51,041 nucleotides of DNA from Solirubrobacterales bacterium (lineage in GTDB: Bacteria; Actinomycetota; Thermoleophilia; Solirubrobacterales; 70-9): positions 1 through 51,041 of the forward strand of contig JASLIG010000038.1 in assembly GCA_030152805.1 (NCBI GenBank), given 5' to 3'. Position numbers and translations under genes: made by a program. Below the pieces are notes generated by a model. The model saw only the letters and a program-made list of their open reading frames with translations, was not told the origin of the DNA and did no database searches. Below, piece by piece: positions 15,219-22,175 of the stretch (position 1 is its first letter; each line of letters opens with the position of its first letter).

Positions 15219-16457
15219 ATGCTTCAGGAAGTCTCCCTAGGCCAGAAGTCCCTCGCCGACTACACCCACATAGCCGGCAAGGAGACGATCGAGCGGATTC
15301 GCGAGCTGGCGGAGCCGATGAAAGGGCACCGCGTCCTGCACGTCAGCGCCACCGCTTTCGGTGGCGGCGTCTCGGAGATCCTCTACACGATCGTGCCGCT
15401 GATGCGGGACATCGGCATCGACGCCCACTGGCACGTGATCTTCGGCAAAGAGGAGTTCTTCAACGCGACCAAGCTGCTCCACAACTCGCTGCAGGGAGCC
15501 GAGGAGACCCTGAGCGCCGAGCAGTGGGAGGTCTTCGACGAGATCAACGCGATCAACGCAGAGGGTCTGGAAGGCGAGTGGGACACGGTCATCGTCCACG
15601 ACCCGCAGCCGATCGGCCTGCGCCGCGGCGCCCGCGAGAAGGGCCGCAACTGGATCTGGCGCTGCCACATCGACCTCTCCGAGCCCAACCCCGAGCCGAT
15701 CGCCCGCCTCCTGCCGATGATCGAGGAGTACGACGCGACCGTCTGGCACCTGCCCGACTACGTGCCGCAGGGGGTCAACGGCCACAACGGCGTCAAGATC
15801 ATCCCGCCGGCGATCGACCCGCTCTCGCCGAAGAACATGGCCTTCTCGCCCGACGACGCCGCCTTCGTCTGCCGCCAGTTCGGCATCGACGTCGACCGGC
15901 CGCTGCTCACCCAGGTCTCGCGTTTCGACCCCTGGAAGGATCCGATGGGCGTGATCGATGCCTACCGGATCGTCCACGAGCGGATCCCCGAGGTGCAGCT
16001 CGCCCTGGTTGGCTCGATGGCGACCGACGACCCCGAGGGCTGGGAGTTCTTCCAGCGCACCTTCGAGTACGCCGAAGGCGACGACGACATCAAGATCCTC
16101 AACAACCTCAACAACGTCGGCGCGATCGAGGTCAACGCCTTCCAATCGCAGTCCGACGTCTGCCTGCAGAAGTCGATCCGCGAGGGTTTCGGCCTGACCG
16201 TCACCGAGGCGCTCTGGAAGGGGCGGCCGACGATCGGCGGCAACGTCGGCGGCATCCCGCTGCAGATCGCCGACGGCGAGACCGGCTACCTGGTCGACTC
16301 CTCGGAGCAGTGCGCCGAGCGCTGCCTCGAGATCCTCGCCGACCCCGAGCTGGGCAAGCGCCTGGGCCGGGCCGGCAAGGAACACGCCCGCCAGCACTTC
16401 CTCTCGCCACGCCTGCTGCGCGACTGGGTCGAACTGCTCTCGGAACTCGGCACCTGA
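15219..16457 (+). CDS. treT: Trehalose glycosyltransferring synthase (GT4)
   Basis: This 412-residue retaining glycosyltransferase probably joins NDP-glucose and glucose to trehalose in one step. The N-terminus has the TreT pattern VLHVSATAFGGGVSEIL, followed by DAHWHVIFGKEEFFN. The GT-B C-terminal domain has LTQVSRFDPWKDP and the GT4 donor-site motif SIREGFGLTVTEALWKGRP with GNVGGIPLQI. The length matches TreT. The start at ATG 15219 has no Shine-Dalgarno; TAGAAA sits 6 nt upstream. It converges with an OtsA-type gene whose stop lies 18 bp away, so two trehalose-type routes face each other. Acceptor specificity is inferred from family only. Confidence 0.85.
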   Translation: MLQEVSLGQKSLADYTHIAGKETIERIRELAEPMKGHRVLHVSATAFGGGVSEILYTIVPLMRDIGIDAHWHVIFGKEEFFNATKLLHNSLQGAEETLSAEQWEVFDEINAINAEGLEGEWDTVIVHDPQPIGLRRGAREKGRNWIWRCHIDLSEPNPEPIARLLPMIEEYDATVWHLPDYVPQGVNGHNGVKIIPPAIDPLSPKNMAFSPDDAAFVCRQFGIDVDRPLLTQVSRFDPWKDPMGVIDAYRIVHERIPEVQLALVGSMATDDPEGWEFFQRTFEYAEGDDDIKILNNLNNVGAIEVNAFQSQSDVCLQKSIREGFGLTVTEALWKGRPTIGGNVGGIPLQIADGETGYLVDSSEQCAERCLEILADPELGKRLGRAGKEHARQHFLSPRLLRDWVELLSELGT

Positions 16458-16471
16458 GCCGCGCGCGGCTC
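16456..16471. terminator. 16-bp perfect palindrome between converging genes
   Basis: GAGCCGCGCGCGGCTC overlaps the treT stop codon and ends 4 bp before the stop of the converging GT20 gene. It could form a short hairpin in either transcript, with no T-run. Confidence 0.35.
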
Positions 16472-16475
16472 CCGG

Positions 16476-17939
16476 CTAAGTGACCGCCTGGCGCAGCTCG
16501 TTGATGTCGCTGAGCTGCGCGTCCACCCAGTCGCCGGGGTTGCGGGAGAAGACCAGCTCCTTGAGGTGCTGGGCGCGCACCCGGCGCTCCTCCGGGTCCA
16601 TCGTCAGCGCCCGGTAGATGCCGTCGGCCTGCTCCTGGATGTCGAAGGGGTTGACCGAGAGAGCCGAGTCGGCCAGCTCCTCATGGGAGCCGGTGTTCTC
16701 GGAGAGCATCAGCACGCCGTCGCGGGTGTTCACCGCGGGCGCCTCCTTGGCGACGAGGTTCATGCCGTCGAACAGCGAGTTGACCATCAGCAGGTCGAAG
16801 TGCTTGTAGCGGGCGACCGCCTCGGGGAAGTTCTCGTAGACCTTGAGGTCGATCGGCATCCAGTCGGTGGTGCCGTGGCGGTGGTTGACGACCGCGACCA
16901 GCGCGTTGATCCGCTCCATGTACTCGGCGTACTCGACCACGTCCTCTCGCGAGGGCTGCAGGTGGGCGATGAAGGTGACCTGTTCGCGGAACTCGGGGTG
17001 CTGGGTGAGGAAGGTGTCGAAAGCGGTGAAGCCGCGCAGCACGTTCTTGGAGAGATCGGCCCGGTCGACGCGGATGATCAGGTGCTTGCGCCGGCGCTCC
17101 AGCACCTCGCGCTCGGCCGCGGCGACCTCGGGCGATTCGGCGGCACGCCGCAGCCTTTCCGCGTCGATCGAGAGCGGGTAGGCCCGGGTGCGCGTCTCAC
17201 CGCCGGCGTGGCGGACGATCCCCTGCTCGTAATCGACCTCCGCCTCGAGCAGTTCGTCGCAGCAGCGGATGAAGTTGATGCAGTAGGCGTGGGTGTGGAA
17301 GCCGATGATGTCGTTGGCGAGCATGCCGCGGAAGATCGCCTCGCGGATGCGGCCCGGCAGGATGCGCCAGCTGTCGGGCTGGGACCAGGGGATGTGGACG
17401 AAGTGATGCAGGAAGGCGTCGGGGCGCGCCTCGCGGATCATCCCGGGCGCCGTGTAGAGGTGGTAGTCGTGCAGCATCACCAGCGGCCGCTCGCGCCCCT
17501 CGATCTGGCCCAGCACGGCGGTGGCGATGTCGCGGTTGACCGCTTGGTAGCCGAAGTCCCAGGCGTCGAGCTCCTCCTGGCGGATGTCGGGCGCGTTGGA
17601 GAGGTCCCAGAGGTAGTGCTGGATGAACCAGAGGATCGGGTTGGCGATCACGTTGTAGAAGCGGTCGTAGGCTTCGGCGTCGGAGCCGACCAGGAGCACC
17701 TGGTAGTCGATGCCGTCGATCGAGATGTCGACCGGCCCGCCCTCCTCCTCGGAGACGGCGACGTCCTCGTCGGTCATCGCCGAGGCGATCCAAAGCGCGT
17801 CGCGGTGGGAGACCAGGCCCGAGAGGGCGGTGACCAAGCCGCCGCCGCCGCGCTGCACGGTCCGGTCTCCGTTCTCGTCGCGCTCGAACTGGGCTGGGCC
17901 GCGGTTGGAGACGATGATCAGCGGGTCGGAGTCGGGCAC
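16476..17939 (-). CDS. otsA: GT20 trehalose-6-phosphate synthase-like protein
   Basis: This 487-residue GT-B enzyme of the OtsA family normally makes trehalose 6-phosphate from NDP-glucose and glucose 6-phosphate. Visible motifs are LIIVSNRGP at the N-terminus, RGGGGLVTALSGL, VMLHDYHLY, HFVHIPWSQPDSW, GFHTHAYCINFI, and the donor-site stretch NSLFDGMNLVAKEAPAVN. The usual RLDYxKG segment is replaced by IRVDRADLSKNVLRGF. That form occurs in an actinobacterial subgroup that, from memory, includes the pseudo-glycosyltransferase VldE, so the substrate is not certain. No OtsB phosphatase is present. GTG 17939 has TAGGGT 6 nt upstream and no Shine-Dalgarno. Confidence 0.82.
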   Translation of the reverse strand: MPDSDPLIIVSNRGPAQFERDENGDRTVQRGGGGLVTALSGLVSHRDALWIASAMTDEDVAVSEEEGGPVDISIDGIDYQVLLVGSDAEAYDRFYNVIANPILWFIQHYLWDLSNAPDIRQEELDAWDFGYQAVNRDIATAVLGQIEGRERPLVMLHDYHLYTAPGMIREARPDAFLHHFVHIPWSQPDSWRILPGRIREAIFRGMLANDIIGFHTHAYCINFIRCCDELLEAEVDYEQGIVRHAGGETRTRAYPLSIDAERLRRAAESPEVAAAEREVLERRRKHLIIRVDRADLSKNVLRGFTAFDTFLTQHPEFREQVTFIAHLQPSREDVVEYAEYMERINALVAVVNHRHGTTDWMPIDLKVYENFPEAVARYKHFDLLMVNSLFDGMNLVAKEAPAVNTRDGVLMLSENTGSHEELADSALSVNPFDIQEQADGIYRALTMDPEERRVRAQHLKELVFSRNPGDWVDAQLSDINELRQAVT

Positions 17940-17945
17940 GTTTCA

Positions 17946-17951
17946 ACCCTA
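17946..17951 (-). promoter_or_regulatory. -10 element of a leaderless promoter for the GT20 gene
   Basis: On the minus strand TAGGGT ends exactly 6 nt before GTG 17939. The family A repeat begins 39 bp further upstream. Confidence 0.4.
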
Positions 17952-17990
17952 CCCGGGAGGGTTCGGAAGTCCCACTAAATGGCGGTGGTG

Positions 17991-18102
17991 GGAGGCGATG
18001 GGCACCCCTCTCACTCAACTTTTTCGGTGGTGAGTTCCCTGCTGGCGCCTCAAGGTATTGCCGAAAAAGCACAAGCCGTTCGGAGGGGTGCCCATCGCCT
18101 CC
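17991..18102. repeat. 112-bp nested palindrome (family A, copy 2)
   Basis: Outer arms of 20 bp (17991-18010 and 18083-18102) pair perfectly. The centre holds CTCAACTTTTTCGGTGG and TTGCCGAAAAAG, then ACAAGCCGTTCG, matching the minus strand of the copy at 9806-9927 almost base for base near the inner arms. The outer arm sequence differs from that of copy 1. It lies between diverging genes, unlike copy 1. Confidence 0.9.
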
Positions 18103-18151
18103 AATCGATCGGTTCGGGGGAGACTTCCTTAGCCCGGAAGCTTGGGGAGGG

Positions 18152-18646
18152 ATGCGTGTCCGGGTCCGATGGTCTCGAGCTGGGGTGGTGCTTCTTGGTG
18201 TGGCTGCGGCTGCGCTGGCGTTGCGGGTGGGGCCGGGGTTGCTGACGCCACCCGCCCCGCCACCGCTGCCGGCCGATGTCGGCCTGCCCCAAACAAAAGC
18301 ACCTCCCCCCAGCAGCGGTCGCAGTTCTTTCCGCATACCGGAAGGAAGTGCGACACCAAGGCGTCCTCGACGGTCCAAGGCTCGAATCGGTCGTAGTTAC
18401 CACCGCTATGCGGAAAGAACTGCGACATCGAGGAGGGCGGTGGGGATGCAGCGAGCGACTCGGATTAGCTCGCGGCCCAGGGTGAGGCCTCGGGCGCGGC
18501 AAAGGCAGATGCCTGCGCCAGATCACACGACGACCGCACCGCCACCCATCCCGGCACCAGAACCCGAACCGCCGCCAGAAGCTCCCCCTCCAGCCGTATC
18601 CGCTCCCCCGCCCAACGACGGCTCAATGGAGTTCGCCCCGCACTGA
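18152..18646 (+). CDS. Small membrane-anchored proline-rich protein with an inserted repeat
   Basis: The 164-residue product starts at ATG 18152 behind GGGGAGGG. It has one N-terminal membrane helix (9-31), then PPAPPPLPADVGLP, and ends in a Pro/Glu-rich stretch finishing NDGSMEFAPH. Residues about 56-92 are Arg/Ser-rich and are encoded by the pair of 37-bp palindromes at 18318-18426, which keep the frame open. This looks like an element inserted into a short cell-surface protein gene. Function is unknown. If the insertion abolished function the gene is a decaying one, although no stop or frameshift is seen. Confidence 0.55.
   Translation: MRVRVRWSRAGVVLLGVAAAALALRVGPGLLTPPAPPPLPADVGLPQTKAPPPSSGRSSFRIPEGSATPRRPRRSKARIGRSYHRYAERTATSRRAVGMQRATRISSRPRVRPRARQRQMPAPDHTTTAPPPIPAPEPEPPPEAPPPAVSAPPPNDGSMEFAPH
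18318..18426. repeat. Pair of 37-bp imperfect palindromes (family B, pair 2)
   Basis: Units at 18318-18354 and 18390-18426, starts 72 bp apart, begin GTCG and end TGCGAC. The first has CCGCATACCGGAA at its centre (reverse orientation), the second CCGCTATGCGGAAA; the second is followed by ATCGAGGAGGG. They match the pair at 6387-6494 in unit length, spacing and flank. This pair lies inside the open frame of the gene at 18152. Confidence 0.85.
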
Positions 18647-18648
18647 GA

Positions 18649-18666
18649 GCGGGTGCCGGCACCCGC
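18649..18666 (+). terminator. 18-bp palindrome before rpsF
   Basis: GCGGGTGCCGGCACCCGC starts 2 bp after the stop of the proline-rich protein gene and ends 15 bp before the rpsF -10. It could end upstream transcription or act as an operator; no T-run. Confidence 0.35.
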
Positions 18667-18680
18667 CCCCACTACGCCGC

Positions 18681-18686
18681 TATAGT
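18681..18686 (+). promoter_or_regulatory. -10 element upstream of rpsF
   Basis: TATAGT lies 12 nt before the TTG start of rpsF. Transcription would begin only about 5 nt before the start codon, giving a nearly leaderless ribosomal-protein operon. Confidence 0.45.
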
Positions 18687-18698
18687 CCCTCGCCGCTT

Positions 18699-19130
18699 TT
18701 GGCAGCCCCACGCGAATACGAGCTGGTTCTGATGCTGGACCCCGGCCCTGACGAGGCCGGGCGCGACGTGCTTGCTCAGGACGTGAAATCGCGGATCGAG
18801 GGGAAAGGCACGCTCAAGCACGAGAACAAATGGGGCCTGCGCAAGATGGCCTACGAAATCGGCCAGCGCAACGAGGCCGACTACCGCTGGTATCGCTTCG
18901 AAGGGCCGAGCGAGCTGCTCGACGAGCTCAACCACAGCCTGAAGATCGCCGACGGCGTGCTGCGCTTCCGCATCTTCAAAGTCGACGCCGACTCACCGGT
19001 GATGGTGCCGCCGGCCGTTGCCGCGCCAGCCCACGGCTCGCGCGAGCGAGGCCCCGGCGCGGCGCGGCCAGCGGTTGCCGCCGCGGCCAGCGATGACGGC
19101 GACGACACCGCCGTCCAAGACGCCGAGTAG
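18699..19130 (+). CDS. rpsF: 30S ribosomal protein S6
   Basis: This 143-residue S6 binds 16S rRNA together with S18. It shows REYELVLMLDPG at the start, KWGLRKMAYEI, and ADYRWYRFEG in the second beta-alpha unit. The core ends near residue 103; a 40-residue Ala/Gly/Asp-rich tail extends beyond the usual length of about 95-100. The only start in reach that preserves the first strand is TTG 18699, with no Shine-Dalgarno. It leads the conserved rpsF-ssb-rpsR-rplI cluster. Confidence 0.95.
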   Translation: MAAPREYELVLMLDPGPDEAGRDVLAQDVKSRIEGKGTLKHENKWGLRKMAYEIGQRNEADYRWYRFEGPSELLDELNHSLKIADGVLRFRIFKVDADSPVMVPPAVAAPAHGSRERGPGAARPAVAAAASDDGDDTAVQDAE

Positions 19131-19228
19131 CGCTTAATTCTGCGCAGAATGCGGCTCCGAGGGGGAGGGTCGCGCCGCCCGCGCTCTTAGACTGGATCCC
19201 TAACAACGATTCAGAGGAGTTGAGAGCT

Positions 19229-19684
19229 GTGGCAGCGTCAAACGTGAACGTGGTGGTCATCACCGGAAACCTGACCCGCGATCCGGAGCTGCGCAGCACG
19301 CCGGGCGGAACCTCGGTCTGCAAGCTGCGCGTGGCGGTCAACAGCCGCCGCAAGGAGGGCGACAACTGGGTCGACAAGCCCAATTTCTTCGACGTCACCG
19401 TCTGGGGAGCCCAGGGCGAGAACTGCGCCAACTACCTGTCCAAGGGCCGACCGGTGGCGATCGAAGGACGGCTCGACTGGCGCGAGTGGGAGAAAGACGG
19501 GGTCAAGCGCCAGACCGTCGAAATCATCGCCAACTCGGTCCAGTTCCTCGGCTCCCGCGATGGCTCGGGCAACGGGGGCGGTGGCGAAGGCGGTGGGTTT
19601 ACCCCCAGCAGCGACGTTCCCGCCGATGCATCCGACTTCGCCGGCGCAACCGCAGGCGGCAACGACGACGACATCCCCTTCTAA
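19229..19684 (+). CDS. ssb: Single-stranded DNA-binding protein
   Basis: This 151-residue protein has an OB fold (about residues 4-108) with NVVVITGNLTRDPELR at the start and FFDVTVWG in the middle. A Gly-rich linker follows, then the acidic tip DDDIPF that recruits replication and repair partners. GTG 19229 is chosen because AGAGGAG lies 9 nt upstream; a TTG 9 bases earlier is in frame but badly placed. It works in replication, recombination and repair, and sits in its usual place between rpsF and rpsR. Confidence 0.95.
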   Translation: MAASNVNVVVITGNLTRDPELRSTPGGTSVCKLRVAVNSRRKEGDNWVDKPNFFDVTVWGAQGENCANYLSKGRPVAIEGRLDWREWEKDGVKRQTVEIIANSVQFLGSRDGSGNGGGGEGGGFTPSSDVPADASDFAGATAGGNDDDIPF

Positions 19685-19723
19685 AGCCCCTGCAGTCGGG
19701 CTTCTGTAGGATCACCCGTTCCC

Positions 19724-19990
19724 ATGGCCCGAACCAAGGATGCAGGATCATCGACACCGCGGCGCGGCCGGCGAGCACCCGACCGCGCTCGTCCGCGTAA
19801 ATACACGCGGATCAACTCGGCCGCGGTCGACTACAAGGACCTCAACTTGCTGCGCCGCTTCCTCTCAGACAAGGGGAAGACGCGCGGCCGTCGCGTCACC
19901 GGCCTTTCGCGCAAGCACCAGCGCCAGCTCTCGGTCGCGGTCAAGCGCGCCCGGGAGATCGCTCTGCTGCCCTACGTCGGGGAGCGCTGA
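19724..19990 (+). CDS. rpsR: 30S ribosomal protein S18 (zinc-free form)
   Basis: This 88-residue S18 has RKYTRINSAAVDYKDLNLLR and TGLSRKHQRQLSVAVKRAR. It has no cysteine, so it is the C-minus paralogue type that does not bind zinc; high-GC Gram-positives often keep both types. ATG 19724 has no good Shine-Dalgarno, but TAGGAT lies 11 nt upstream, so a second short-leader start inside the operon is possible. Five bases separate it from rplI. Confidence 0.95.
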   Translation: MARTKDAGSSTPRRGRRAPDRARPRKYTRINSAAVDYKDLNLLRRFLSDKGKTRGRRVTGLSRKHQRQLSVAVKRAREIALLPYVGER

Positions 19991-19995
19991 CGCTG

Positions 19996-20448
19996 ATGAC
20001 GCAGGCGATCCTGCTCAAGGACGTCGAGCAGCTCGGCGAACGCGGCGATCCGGTCGACGTCTCGCCCGGGTACCTGCGCAACTACCTGATCCCGCGCAAG
20101 CTGGCGACGCCGGCCACACCCGGCGCGCTGGAGGAGGCACAGCGCCGCCGAGCCGAGGCGGAGAAAGCCGAAAAAGCGCGTGCGGAGCGAGAAGAGCAGG
20201 CGGCTTCGCTCCTCTCCAAGACGGTCCTGACGATCTACCAGCGAGCCGGTGAGGACGGCAAGCTCTTCGGCTCGGTCGGCGCCAAGGAGATTGCCGACGC
20301 GATCCGCGACGCCCGCGACCTGCGCATCGACCGGCGCAAGGTCCGCCTCGAGCAGCCGATCCGCGAGATCGGCACCCACATGGTCGAGATCGAGCTCGCC
20401 GACGGCACCGTCGCCTCGGTGAAGACGATCATCACCGAGGAACGCTGA
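19996..20448 (+). CDS. rplI: 50S ribosomal protein L9
   Basis: The 150-residue L9 shows the N-terminal rRNA-binding domain (ILLKDVEQLGERGDPVDVSPG, YLRNYLIPRKLA), the long connecting helix rich in Ala, Glu and Arg (about 45-77), and the C-terminal domain with DGKLFGSVGAKEIADAI. Length and order are standard. It is the last gene of the ribosomal-protein cluster and starts 5 nt after rpsR. Confidence 0.96.
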   Translation: MTQAILLKDVEQLGERGDPVDVSPGYLRNYLIPRKLATPATPGALEEAQRRRAEAEKAEKARAEREEQAASLLSKTVLTIYQRAGEDGKLFGSVGAKEIADAIRDARDLRIDRRKVRLEQPIREIGTHMVEIELADGTVASVKTIITEER

Positions 20449-20464
20449 GAATCCAGGGGGCGGC

Positions 20465-20470
20465 TAGTCT
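20465..20470 (+). promoter_or_regulatory. -10 element of a leaderless promoter for the gene at 20477
   Basis: TAGTCT ends exactly 6 nt before ATG 20477, and only a distant G-run resembles a Shine-Dalgarno. Confidence 0.4.
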
Positions 20471-20476
20471 GCCTCC

Positions 20477-21190
20477 ATGCGGCTCCCGACACGCCTGACG
20501 CGGCGCGCCAGGGCACGGACCCACTTTGGCTGGGCACGTTCGGAGCGAGCCACGGTCGGCCTCGCGGCGGTTGCCCTGGGCGGCGCGGGGGTCGTCCTCG
20601 CCGGCCAGTTCGGCCGCATGCTGCAGCGCCGTGCCCACGAGGAGACGGACGGCGAGGGGCTGGTCGAAGCGGCGCCCGCCGCCGCCCTCGACACGGTCAG
20701 CGTCGCCGTCGGCGGCTACGAGGAGGCCCCGCGCAGCGAGACCGTCCTCTTCAACCTGCTCGCCGGCTTCCTCGCCTCCTTTGCCCTGGTGCGCATCTCG
20801 ACTTGGGGCATCCGCGACAACTGGGGGCCGTTCCGCAACGTCAGCGTCGGCGGCCGCCACATCCACCACTTCGTTCCCGGCATCGTGCTCGCCTTCGCCT
20901 CCGGCACCACGGCGCTGCTGACCGACGACGAGGAGCTCGAAGAGTGGCTCGCCCTCACCACCGGCGTCGGCATGGGGCTGACCTTTGACGAGGCGGCGCT
21001 GCTGCTCGACCTGCGCGACGTCTACTGGACCCGCGAGGGCCTGCTCAGCGTGCAGCTCAGCCTCGGCGCAACTGCGATCCTCAGCATCGCGATCCTCACC
21101 CAGCGAATGCTGCGCCGCGGCGAGCGCCGGCGCGAAGCCGAGGGCACGATCCCGGCGGCGCCCTCCCACCCGATCGATCCGATCGATTGA
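20477..21190 (+). CDS. Conserved-looking integral membrane protein
   Basis: This 237-residue protein has hydrophobic helices near 27-46, 86-105, 130-150 and 195-215. The loop after the second helix contains GGRHIHHFVPGI, and a later segment reads TFDEAALLLDLRDVYWTREG. The paired histidines and acidic residues could bind metal, but no enzyme family is recognised. It begins 28 nt after rplI with its own leaderless-type promoter and ends at a strong terminator. Function is unknown. Confidence 0.75.
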   Translation: MRLPTRLTRRARARTHFGWARSERATVGLAAVALGGAGVVLAGQFGRMLQRRAHEETDGEGLVEAAPAAALDTVSVAVGGYEEAPRSETVLFNLLAGFLASFALVRISTWGIRDNWGPFRNVSVGGRHIHHFVPGIVLAFASGTTALLTDDEELEEWLALTTGVGMGLTFDEAALLLDLRDVYWTREGLLSVQLSLGATAILSIAILTQRMLRRGERRREAEGTIPAAPSHPIDPID

Positions 21191-21200
21191 AGAGGCAAAA

Positions 21201-21227
21201 GAAAGGGCGGCCGCTGGCCGCCCTTTC
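21201..21227. terminator. Bidirectional intrinsic terminator
   Basis: A 12-bp perfect stem, GAAAGGGCGGCC with its complement and loop GCT, is flanked by a T-rich stretch on the plus strand and A-rich sequence (T-rich on the minus strand). It lies between the converging genes ending at 21190 and 21258. Confidence 0.85.
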
Positions 21228-21257
21228 TTCCCCTTTTCGTCCTGAGTCGAAGCTGAC

Positions 21258-22025
21258 TTAGCCCTTCGGGGTGCAGGAGCGGACGAAGCTGCCGGTCAGG
21301 CGAGTGCCGTCGGCGAAGACGGAGGTCGCTTTCGCGTTCAGGTGCCCGTCCGGGCAGTTGGCAAACAGGAACGGCGTGTTTTTGTAGCCGCGGGCGAAGG
21401 TCAGCGCGAATTCCCTCACCGAGCCGTAGCCGCCGGCGATCTTCGGTACCGAGGCGATCGACTTGGTGCCGAAGCGGCCGTTGTGGATTTTGGAGATTTT
21501 GACCGTGGTGACGACCGCCGCCGATACCGGCGAGCTGAGGTAGGCGTGGATGTAGATCGTCGTCTTGCCACCGCTGACGCCGCCGTTGAAGGCGAGCAGC
21601 TTGCTCTTGGCGATGAACGGAGCCGATTCGGGGAATTCGACCTCGACGTTGGTGATTCCGCTGCCGATGATCGCCTTCTTGCAGATAGCTTCCGCGTGCG
21701 CCGTGTCCTGCGCCTGCAGTTTGCCCGAGGTGCAGGTGGGCAGGCCCTTGACGTCGATCGAGCCGTTCTTGTCGGTTTCGACGACCACTTCTTTCAGCGC
21801 CGGCGCGTGTTTGCCGTCGACCGTCTCGATCTTGCCGCTGACGTTGAGCGTGATCGGTGCTGGCTTGCCGCTCTTTGGCAGTGCCTTCGGCGAGAAGCCA
21901 CCGTTGAGAGTCAGCTTGAGGTTGCCCGCCTGGACGACGGTGGGCTTCTCCGCCGTAGCGATCCCTGCGACCGCAACGGCGAGCATTGCCGCCAGGGCCA
22001 GTGTCGTAATCAAACGCTTGCGCAT
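21258..22025 (-). CDS. Secreted four-Cys family protein, paralogue 1
   Basis: This 255-residue exported protein has signal peptide 1-25 (MRKRLITTLALAAMLAVAVA) and an AGGAGAGAG ribosome site. It shares motifs with the genes at 36323 and 40530: LTLNGGFSPKALP, GLPTC, CKKAIIGSG, FNGG, GGYGSVREF and SFVRSCTPKG. Four cysteines in equivalent places suggest two disulfides. Alternating hydrophobic patterns suggest a beta-rich fold. From memory, similar proteins recur in Solirubrobacterales genomes as hypotheticals. No function is known. Confidence 0.85.
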   Translation of the reverse strand: MRKRLITTLALAAMLAVAVAGIATAEKPTVVQAGNLKLTLNGGFSPKALPKSGKPAPITLNVSGKIETVDGKHAPALKEVVVETDKNGSIDVKGLPTCTSGKLQAQDTAHAEAICKKAIIGSGITNVEVEFPESAPFIAKSKLLAFNGGVSGGKTTIYIHAYLSSPVSAAVVTTVKISKIHNGRFGTKSIASVPKIAGGYGSVREFALTFARGYKNTPFLFANCPDGHLNAKATSVFADGTRLTGSFVRSCTPKG

Positions 22026-22175
22026 GTGTTCTATCTCTCTCCTTTTACGGCCTGGCCATAGAGCCCCGGCCCAGTTCGGAAGCCTTGGTCAATCCCTCCA
22101 ATGCCCAAATTATCAGTATCCCAATCTAGGTAAACCCGGGCATTCATGGAAAAGATCGCCTTAACGGGGGCGGCG

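Noticed and set aside
18011..18082. Family A core as a peptide-coding gene (QLFRW...LPKK)
   Set aside because: The frame is open in copy 1 but interrupted in copy 2, and nucleotide conservation with perfect arms explains the similarity better.
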